Below, one piece after another: positions 57,750-64,000 of a stretch of DNA of 64,000 bases. The notes under the pieces were generated by a model. It made no database searches, was not told where the DNA came from, and saw nothing but the letters and a program-made list of their open reading frames with translations. This DNA is from CAVZRC01 sp963777695. Lineage in GTDB: Bacteria > Planctomycetota > Planctomycetia > Isosphaerales > Isosphaeraceae. Location: positions 4,960,001-5,024,000 of the forward strand of contig CAVZRC010000003.1 of the NCBI GenBank assembly GCA_963777695.1, read 5' to 3'. Both the position numbers and the translations under genes were made by a program. How positions within the stretch are numbered: position 1 is the stretch's first letter; each line of letters starts with the position of its first letter.

Positions 57750-57895
57750 GGGTCGATGATCGCTCCTTCGTGGCAGGTCGGGCGAGTCCAACCGACAGGA
57801 GGCCGTTTCCGATGACGGCCCTCATGCGAGACGCCCTCCCAAACCCTAACGTTCGCGTGAGTGGTTGACCAGTCGTCTGCCTCCGGGTCGTGCGT

Positions 57896-59044
57896 TCACG
57901 ATGACGGCTCGACGCGACTCACCACCTGACCGACGGCCAGCCTGGAGAGAATCCGATCTCCGGGCAGGACGTCGTCGGCCGATCGGATCAGGGAATTGTC
58001 GTCGAGGCGCATGGTGAGACTGTAACCGCGGGCGAGTACGGCGAGCGGGCTGAGGGCTTCGAGGCTCGTGGCGAGCCGGGCCAGGCGATGGCGACGGTCG
58101 AGGAGTCCCTGATTCACGGCGAGCCGGGCCCGCTGGGTGAGTCGATCCAACCGGTCGCGGGCGTCATCGAGCTGGGCCTGGCCGGCGAGGCGGAGTCGCT
58201 CGACGAGCCGGTCGAGGTGCAGGGCGACCTCGCGGCCATCGGGGACGCAGACCTCGCCGGCTTCGCTGGGAGTCAGGGCACGGCGGTCGGCGGCCAGGTC
58301 GGCGAGGGTCACGTCGATCTCATGGCCGATCGCCGAGACGACCGGCACCCGCGAGGCGGCGATGGCCCGGACCACGATCTCCTCGTTGAATGTCCACAGG
58401 TCTTCCAGGCTGCCGCCACCCCGCGCGACCACGATGACCTCGGCGCCGGAGACGCGGTTCGCCAGCTCCAGGGCGGCGACGACCTCGCGGTCCGCGCCTT
58501 CGCCCTGCACCCGGGACGGGGCGATGAGGATCTCGGCGCATCGCCAGCGCCGGGCGATGACCTGGAGCAGGTCGCGGACCGCGGCGCCGGTCGGGCTGGA
58601 CACGATCACGATCCGCCGCGGAAATCGCGGCAGCGGACGCTTCCGCCTGGGGTCGAACAGGCCCTCGGCCGAGAGCCGCGCGAACCGCTGGCGGAAGGCC
58701 AGCTCCAGCGCGCCGATCCCCTCGGGCTCGATCCGACGGACCGTGATCTGGTACTCGCCCCGCGGCTCGTAGACCGTCAGGCTCCCCAGCGCCCGCACCG
58801 AGAGCCCGTCGGTCAGGTCGAAGGCGAGCAGGCGCGCGTCGCTCTTCCAGATCACGGCGCGGATCGACGCCCCGTCATCCTTGAGCGTGAAATAGACGTG
58901 CCCCGACTTCGGCCGCGCGACGTTCGACACCTCGGCGTGCAAGGCCACCTCGTCGAACTGCGCCTTAAGTGCCTGCTTGATCCGAGCGGTCAACTCCGTG
59001 ACCGACTCGAACATCGTACCGTAGTCATTATTCGAATTCGCCAT
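57896..59044 (-). CDS. xseA: Exodeoxyribonuclease VII large subunit
   Basis: About 382 residues, shorter than the E. coli protein (~456), with a short C-terminal domain. ATG 59044 follows GAGG; a longer in-frame start lies within hairpin repeat sequence. The N-terminal OB-fold includes VSNVARPKSGHVYFTLKDDG; the catalytic core includes RRIVIVSSPTGAAVRDLL, IVVARGGGSLEDLWTFNEE and PVVSAIGHEIDVTLADL; the tail contains LAVLARGYSLTMR. It is the catalytic subunit of exonuclease VII, acting in DNA repair. Followed by xseB. Frame intact. Confidence 0.94.
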   Translation of the reverse strand: MANSNNDYGTMFESVTELTARIKQALKAQFDEVALHAEVSNVARPKSGHVYFTLKDDGASIRAVIWKSDARLLAFDLTDGLSVRALGSLTVYEPRGEYQITVRRIEPEGIGALELAFRQRFARLSAEGLFDPRRKRPLPRFPRRIVIVSSPTGAAVRDLLQVIARRWRCAEILIAPSRVQGEGADREVVAALELANRVSGAEVIVVARGGGSLEDLWTFNEEIVVRAIAASRVPVVSAIGHEIDVTLADLAADRRALTPSEAGEVCVPDGREVALHLDRLVERLRLAGQAQLDDARDRLDRLTQRARLAVNQGLLDRRHRLARLATSLEALSPLAVLARGYSLTMRLDDNSLIRSADDVLPGDRILSRLAVGQVVSRVEPSS

Positions 59045-59071
59045 TGCTATCAACCTCGCGAGTCGACATCT

Positions 59072-59101
59072 GGTGACCACGGGCGTGAGCCCGTGGTCAC
59101 C
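59072..59101. repeat. Perfect 13-bp hairpin related to the REP-like element
   Basis: GGTGACCACGGGC and GCCCGTGGTCACC flank the loop GTGA. It has the same end-hairpin style (GACCAC...GTGGTC) as 33806-33943 and 42549-42691, but without the internal arms. It lies just upstream of xseA. Confidence 0.8.
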
Positions 59102-59303
59102 GCCTAGGCCCTCCATGATCCGGACAGTCATCGCCGTGAACGCGTGAGAGTTTACTTTTCCATGAAACGCTCAGTAGAGGATGACATACGGACTCGCTCC
59201 TGTCATCACCGACTGTATCATGGGGCCTTGACAACATGACGATTCTCGCGCCCACTTCATGTCGGAGGCTACGATTCGACCGAGGACCGAGGACCGAGGA
59301 CCA

Positions 59304-61141
59304 ATGACAAGAAAGCGGGTCCTACGGGGGGCGATGTGGATCGCGATCGGCGTCCTGGGCGTCGTGGGGTGTCTGCTCGGGCCGAGCTGGCTCGGGATCG
59401 TGCAGGGCCAGGTGCCCGATCACCTGCGCCGGCGGGCCGCCACGATCTACCTGGATGGGTTGCTGGCCGCCTACGCTCTGGCGATGGTCGCCTCGGTCTC
59501 ACTGATCGGCATGGTTGTCGTCGCGCGGGTCAGGTCGCGCGTTCGACACGCCGGCTCGACGTCGCAGGCAGGCGCGTTGGCTGGCGATCGGAGTAATCAC
59601 CCTGGGCAGCCTCATGGTCCTGGACCTCGGCGCGTCGGCCTGGAGTCGATGGTTGGACCGCAATCCCCGGCTCCCGACAGCCGGCGGTCCACCCGTCGAA
59701 AACGCGGAGGGCCTCCCGGGACGGTCGTTCGACGGCCCGGTGCCGGAGCTGCCGAGCCGGTTCTCGTCGACCGAGGCCGGCAAGGGCGGTGGCACCTATG
59801 CGTTGCGTATCCTCGTCCTGGGCGAGTCCAGCGCGAGGGGCGAGCCGTACAATCCCTGGCTCTCCATCGCGCCAGATCGTCGCCTGGAAACTGGAATCCG
59901 TCTTGCGGGGCCGTACCATCAGCCTGGACATCTGGGCGACGGGAGGAGCCAACCTGGCCCAGATGCACTATCGGCTGGCCGGCTTGACCTATCGTCCCGA
60001 TGTCATGATCGTCTACGTCGGCCACAACGAATTTCAATCGCGATATTCCTGGATGCGGGACCCGGGCTGGTATTATCGCGACGAGCGGCCGGCCCTCTAC
60101 TCGCCCGAGTCGTTCACGGCGTTGCTCCGGTATTCGCCCCTGTGCCGGCTGGTGCTGGAGACCTGGGAACACCAGAGGGTCAGCCTGCGACCGCCGGGCC
60201 GGGTCACGCGAGAGCTGGTCGACCGGCCCTTGTGTACGGCGGAGGAATCCGGCCGGATCCTCGCCGATTTCCGCGGCCGGCTCGAGGCGATCGCCGGATA
60301 TTGCGAAGCGATCGGGACGATGCCGGTCTTCATCATCCCGGCGTCGAACGACGGCGGCTACGACCCCAGTCGATCGACCCTGGCTCCCGAGACGCCCCGA
60401 GCCGAGCGTGTGGCCTTCGCCCGGTCTGTCGCGAGGGCGCGCGCCCTGGAGAAGAAGGCCCCGGCCGAGGCGATGCGAATCGATCGCGAGCTGGTCGAAC
60501 CGCCATCCGGAGTTCGCCGAGACGCATTACCGGCTGGCCCGGCTGCACGAGCGGGTCGGCGACTGGGAGGAGGCGCGTCGGCATTATCTGGAGGCCCGCG
60601 AGCGCGACGGCATGCCCTGCGCTGTCCCGAAGCCTTCCGGCAGGCGTACCGAGACGTGGCCGCCCGGCACGCGGCCGTATTACTGATCGATGGCCCCCGC
60701 GTCCTCGAGGCGGTCAGCCCGCACGGGATCCTCGATGACGGGCTGTTCCACGATGCCCAGCATCCGAACCTCCGCGGCTATGTCGCGCTCGCCCAGGACC
60801 TCCTGGATCAACTCCGCCGCCGCCGGGCCTTCGGCTGGCCGACAGACGTGGAAGCTCCCCTCCTCGACGCCGTGGTCTGTGCCCGGCACTTCGGGCTCGA
60901 CGCGTCCCGATGGGCGACGATCTGCCGTCGCGAAATCGCGTTCTATCAAGTGAGCGCGTACATCCGTTACGAACCGAAGTTCCGGAATGAACGAGCGGCG
61001 GCTTATCGACGCGCCGCCGAGGCGATCGAGTCCGGACGGCCGCCCGTCGATGCGGGTATCCCGAGCGGGGTCTTGCCACCGAGGCCCGCGTCGCCTCCCC
61101 GCATCATCCCGCCGCTACCGGCCGAAACAACACGACACTGA
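59304..61141 (+). pseudogene. Membrane-anchored SGNH-hydrolase-like protein with TPR insert, four frameshifts
   Basis: Reading across breaks gives ~610 residues: two N-terminal membrane helices (WIAIGVLGVVGCLLGPSW; LLAAYALAMVASVSLIGMVV), a further helix (WLAIGVITLGSLMVLDLG), an SGNH-like domain (ILVLGESSARGEPYNPWLS; VMIVYVGHNEFQSRYSWMRD; closing block DAQHPNLRGYVAL), and a TPR-like insert (ETHYRLARLHERVGDWEEAR). Frame changes occur near 59530, 59868, 60500 and 60614; the last lies at CCC needing one more C. Four breaks in 1.8 kb suggest a decaying gene or a poor-quality stretch. If intact it would be an esterase/acyl-hydrolase-type envelope protein. ATG 59304 lies directly after a 7-base tandem repeat (CGAGGAC x3) that contains the likely ribosome site. 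Confidence 0.65.
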
Positions 61142-61181
61142 GGAGTGAGATATCATGCTGCCACGTCGAGTCGCGGGCTGC

Positions 61182-62168
61182 TTACGACCGGTTCGATGTG
61201 GACTTGCGCCGTCTCGGGCGTGCCGGACGGGTTTCCTGGGTCGAGGAGGGCCGCGGAGCGTAGCAGGGCCAGACGAGGTGTGCCACGGCGTCGGCCGGGG
61301 AGTTGGCGATCCGGCTCTCGAGCTGCTTGAGGTAGTCGGATACGGCGACGTGCTCCTCGCCGGGCCGGAGCCAGCCCATCGGCTCGAATTCCAGGGCGAA
61401 CCGCCCGCCCGGCGCGTGGGTGCAGAAGACCAGGAAGACCGGGGCGTGGGTCAACACGGCGAGCTCGGTCCAGATGGCGAGGAACCGATGGGGCCGCCCC
61501 AGAAGTCGACCGGGGCAGGTATTCGGGCCGTTCCAGGGGATGTCGCCGTTCAGGTAGATGGCCAGGCCGTCGCGGAGCGCGGCGCAGGCGCGGAGCACGC
61601 GCTCCACGGCCACGGTCGGCGACAGGTCCCGCCGCAGGAATAACTCGGCCTGCGGGTGCGGGCCGACCGCGTCGAATCGCCGGTCAAGCTCGCGAGAGAC
61701 GTGGCGCGGCCGCTGCACCAGGAGGCGCAGTGGGACCCCCCGCCGATAGAGCCAGTGGACGCCCGCGATGTGGGCCCCCAGGTGACTGCCGACGAGGATC
61801 GCGCCCTGGCCTCCGGCCATCGCCGCGCGCAAGCGTTCGTAGCCCCGCACGTCGAATCGCGCCAGGATCGACTCGTCCGACTGGCGATCCAGCAGGTAGT
61901 CGCGGGCCAGGAACCGCGCCGTGTTGGATGCCAGCGCCGGCCAGGTCGTCTCCATCGGCCAGTCGGCGTCGAGCGCCGACTCGGCGTCTCGCAGCGCCGC
62001 GCGGAGCTGGGTCCGACGCCCTCGCAGGATCGCCAGCACGACGCGACCCAGCCGGCCCAGGACCCGATCGCCTCGCACAGGCCCGAGCCAGCGCAGCACC
62101 GGGAGGATCCGGTCGTAGAAGACGAACTTCCAGCTGAGGACCTTCCGCAGCCGTCGCCTTATGAACAT
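61182..62168 (-). CDS. Lysophospholipid/LpxL-HtrB-like acyltransferase family protein
   Basis: About 328 residues. ATG 62168 lies inside the end of the adenylating-enzyme gene (10-base overlap), indicating coupling. A basic N-terminus with a hydrophobic patch (SWKFVFYDRILPVLRWLG) precedes the acyltransferase domain: AILVGSHLGAHIAGVHWLYR (the SHxG-type catalytic block), IYLNGDIPWNGPNTCPGRLL and a C-terminal APVFLVFCTHAPGGRFALEF. These enzymes transfer acyl chains from acyl carrier protein or CoA to lipid or amino lipid acceptors at the inner membrane. Together with the adenylating enzyme it suggests synthesis of an acylated amino-acid or amino-lipid product; substrate unknown. Frame intact. 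Confidence 0.8.
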   Translation of the reverse strand: MFIRRRLRKVLSWKFVFYDRILPVLRWLGPVRGDRVLGRLGRVVLAILRGRRTQLRAALRDAESALDADWPMETTWPALASNTARFLARDYLLDRQSDESILARFDVRGYERLRAAMAGGQGAILVGSHLGAHIAGVHWLYRRGVPLRLLVQRPRHVSRELDRRFDAVGPHPQAELFLRRDLSPTVAVERVLRACAALRDGLAIYLNGDIPWNGPNTCPGRLLGRPHRFLAIWTELAVLTHAPVFLVFCTHAPGGRFALEFEPMGWLRPGEEHVAVSDYLKQLESRIANSPADAVAHLVWPCYAPRPSSTQETRPARPRRRKSTSNRS

Positions 62169-63754
62169 ACTTCCCCCCCGGCAGTCAGGGATTTCAGGCG
62201 TTGGTAGTCGACCTTGTCGGTCGAGGTCACCGGCAGGCCGTCGACGAACGTGATCGTGTCGGGGACCATGTAGTGCGGCAGGTACGTCGTGCAGTGCCGC
62301 TTCATGGCGATGATCGACTTCTTCTGCCCCGGCTTCAGGGCGAGGAACGCCGCGATCGACACGCCGGCCTCCTCCGATCGGGCCACTACCCCGGCGCGAT
62401 CCACGCCGTCGTGCCGATAGAGGGTCGACTCGATCTCGCCCAGCTCGATCCGGTAGCCGCGACGCTTGACCATCCGGTCGCGACGGCCGTGGAAGGCGAA
62501 GCATCCGGTGCCGTCGTCGCACACCAGGTCGCCGGTCCGATACCATCGAACGCCGTCGTCGTCGAGGAGGAAGGCCGCGTCGGTCAGCTCGGGCTGGCCG
62601 AAATACCCCCGCATCACGCCGGGCCCGGCGATCACCAGGTCGCCGACGATACCCGGCAGGACGTCCCGGTCCTCGAGGTCGACGACACGCGCACGCAAAG
62701 GCGGGCAGACGCGGCCGATCGGGAAGGGCGTGTCGCGGTCCTCGGGGATTGTCTCCGGGATCGGATAGGCCGTGCAGACGTTGGTCTCGGTCGGCCCGTA
62801 GAGGTTCCACATCCGCGCCTCGGGCCAGCATGCCCGCAGCCGTCGCATCGGGCCGATCGGGAAGACCTCGCCGGCGAAGAGGACCAGCCGCGGTGCGGGG
62901 AACCCCGGACGGTCCACGCCGCCGCGTTCGGCCAGGAGGGACAGGATCGATGGCGCCGAATACCAGACGCTGATCCGCCGTTCGGCCAGGAAGTCGCCGA
63001 GCCGGTCGGGGTCCTTGCCCATCCCCTCGCCGATCAGGACCAGCGTCGACGCATTGCGGCACGAAGCGAACAGGTCGAAGACGGACAGGTCGAAATGGAA
63101 CGGGGCATGCGAGGCGAATCGGTCGTCCATCAACCACGGTCCGAGGGCCTCATGGCACCAGTCCAGGAAGGTCAGCGCATTGCCGTGCGAGAGCATGACC
63201 CCTTTGGGCTGGCCGGTCGAGCCGGAGGTGAAGAGGATGAACGCCAGATCGTCCTCGGCCAGGGCCGGGGTCAGCGGCGAGGGCGCGTCGTCGGCCATGA
63301 CCTCGGCCCAGGGCGCATCGCCGAGTCCGATCGGGTGAGACGTCGCGGTCGCGTCGCCGGCGATGATGAACCGGGGCAGCGGTCCTCCTCCTGGCCAGGC
63401 CGCGCGGAGGGACTCCGCCAGGCCGGCTGCGACGACCACCGCCCTGACGCCCGCGGTGGCCAGGATCCCGGCGGCCCGCGCGGCCGGTCCCGTCGGGTCG
63501 ACCGGCACATAGGCGGCGCCGGCGCGGAGGATGCCGTGGACGGCGGTCACCGACTCGAGGCCCTTGGGCAACCAGAGGCCCACGCGGTCTCCCCGGCCGG
63601 CGCCCCACCGCGACAACCGAGTCGCCACGCGGTCGGCGCCCCTGAGCAATTCGGCATAACTGAGGCGCTCGCCGCGCTCGTCCTCAACGGCCGGATGGCC
63701 CGGGCGCCGCGCGGCGGCCTCGTCAAGAAGTCGGATTAAGTGGCGTCCATCCAT
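62159..63754 (-). CDS. Amino-acid adenylating enzyme (AMP-binding, DltA/NRPS A-domain type)
   Basis: About 531 residues, a stand-alone adenylation domain. ATG 63754 was chosen (a TTG at 63763 is possible). Core motifs: LAFILFTSGSTGQPKGVMLS (A3), NLYGPTETNVCTAYP (A5), YRTGDLV (A7), RRDRMVKRRGYRIELGEIES (A8) and a C-terminal TSTDKVDY with the A10 Lys. Such enzymes activate an amino acid as adenylate and load it on a carrier protein; no carrier, condensation or thioesterase domain is attached or seen nearby. It is translated just before the acyltransferase and starts just after the stop of an SGNH hydrolase gene, so the three probably form one operon. Confidence 0.88.
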   Translation of the reverse strand: MDGRHLIRLLDEAAARRPGHPAVEDERGERLSYAELLRGADRVATRLSRWGAGRGDRVGLWLPKGLESVTAVHGILRAGAAYVPVDPTGPAARAAGILATAGVRAVVVAAGLAESLRAAWPGGGPLPRFIIAGDATATSHPIGLGDAPWAEVMADDAPSPLTPALAEDDLAFILFTSGSTGQPKGVMLSHGNALTFLDWCHEALGPWLMDDRFASHAPFHFDLSVFDLFASCRNASTLVLIGEGMGKDPDRLGDFLAERRISVWYSAPSILSLLAERGGVDRPGFPAPRLVLFAGEVFPIGPMRRLRACWPEARMWNLYGPTETNVCTAYPIPETIPEDRDTPFPIGRVCPPLRARVVDLEDRDVLPGIVGDLVIAGPGVMRGYFGQPELTDAAFLLDDDGVRWYRTGDLVCDDGTGCFAFHGRRDRMVKRRGYRIELGEIESTLYRHDGVDRAGVVARSEEAGVSIAAFLALKPGQKKSIIAMKRHCTTYLPHYMVPDTITFVDGLPVTSTDKVDYQRLKSLTAGGEVCS

Positions 63755-63759
63755 GGGCG

Positions 63760-64000
63760 TCAACCCTGTCCTGCTCGCTTACCGGGTCCCGGGAAGGCCG
63801 GGACCTTCCCACTCGTCTCGTCACGTCGATCCGCCGCGCCGCCGTCGAATGAGCCCCCGGACCCGGCCGGGCCGCCCGCCACCGGAGGGATCGTGCCGGG
63901 AGTCGCTTCCGGGAAGATTCGCCGAGATAATGCCGCGTCCGAGGCGATCGCACGGGCCAGCGCCCGGAAGAGCCGCTCATGGCCCGCCGCGTTGGGATGG
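63760..64000 (-). CDS. C-terminal part of an SGNH/GDSL-type hydrolase, 5' end outside the window
   Basis: Open from the window edge (frame starting at 63999) to TGA at 63760-63762. The first residues HPNAAGHERLFRALARAIA are the closing block of SGNH/GDSL hydrolases (catalytic His in HPN). The following ~60 residues are a Gly/Pro-rich low-complexity tail (TIPPVAGGPAGSGGSFDGG). Its stop precedes the adenylating-enzyme ATG by five bases, so it is the upstream member of that operon. Only the C-terminal ~80 residues are visible, so substrate and length are unknown. Confidence 0.7.
   Translation of the reverse strand, partial: HPNAAGHERLFRALARAIASDAALSRRIFPEATPGTIPPVAGGPAGSGGSFDGGAADRRDETSGKVPAFPGPGKRAGQG

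Noticed and set aside
63723..63980. 85-codon minus-strand frame at the right edge
   Set aside because: A different frame of the same strand reads the SGNH closing block HPNAAGH and ends just before the next gene, so that frame was chosen instead.

Overview
The window is high-GC DNA, almost certainly from a planctomycete and most likely an Isosphaeraceae-type genome (Singulisphaera, Paludisphaera, Isosphaera and relatives). The diagnostic genes are a DUF1501 Tat-exported protein, a DUF1549/DUF1553 protein with planctomycete cytochrome-type motifs, a CGSCH-WD40 fusion, a DUF1559 pseudopilin, a DUF4214 protein with the N-terminal ESRVLLS motif, PEP-CTERM proteins, two ECF sigma factors and three transmembrane Ser/Thr kinase-WD40 proteins. 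No rRNA, tRNA or CRISPR array was recognised.

Layout. 0.7-8.8 kb (minus strand): ECF sigma factor, kinase-WD40 receptor, then a ~1278-residue STAND NTPase with an Mrr-like nuclease motif, the best candidate here for a defence system. 9.4-24 kb (plus strand): DUF4214 protein, second kinase-WD40, small membrane protein, TlpA-like thioredoxin plus a Gly/Tyr-rich secreted protein, serine beta-lactamase-like/NPCBM protein, TolB-like propeller, HGSNAT-like membrane acyltransferase, and a small unknown gene paired with an XRE regulator (toxin-antitoxin-like). 24.1-26.0 kb (minus): M1 aminopeptidase. 26.7-36.4 kb (plus): planctomycete export/cytochrome locus (DUF1501, Uma2, PPC protein, DUF1549/1553, CGSCH-WD40). 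36.4-38.3 kb (minus): two tiny overlapping genes and a DraRnl-type RNA ligase. 38.7-42.5 kb: DUF1559 pseudopilin flanked by paralogous small lipoproteins and a complete and a decayed copy of a TPR gene end. 42.7-47 kb: membrane sulfatase-like protein, secreted protein, two PEP-CTERM proteins. 47.2-51.1 kb: sigma factor and third kinase-WD40. 51.2-53.0 kb: Uma2 and Rpn-type nucleases. 53.0-59.0 kb (minus): conserved xseA-xseB-ispA-dxs-nadK block, feeding isoprenoid synthesis and NADP supply and encoding exonuclease VII. 59.3-64 kb: disrupted SGNH protein, and on the minus strand a partial SGNH hydrolase, an amino-acid adenylating enzyme and a lysophospholipid-type acyltransferase.

A recurrent property is that many long accessory genes are interrupted by single-base frameshifts (I count about 16), several at short homopolymers, whereas the 53-59 kb housekeeping block is intact. 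I annotate each such gene as one span and state where the frame breaks. Consensus sequencing error is the simplest explanation, but real decay cannot be excluded. The intergenic spaces carry several families of hairpin (REP-like) repeats, including a ~140 bp multi-hairpin element present twice in opposite orientation.
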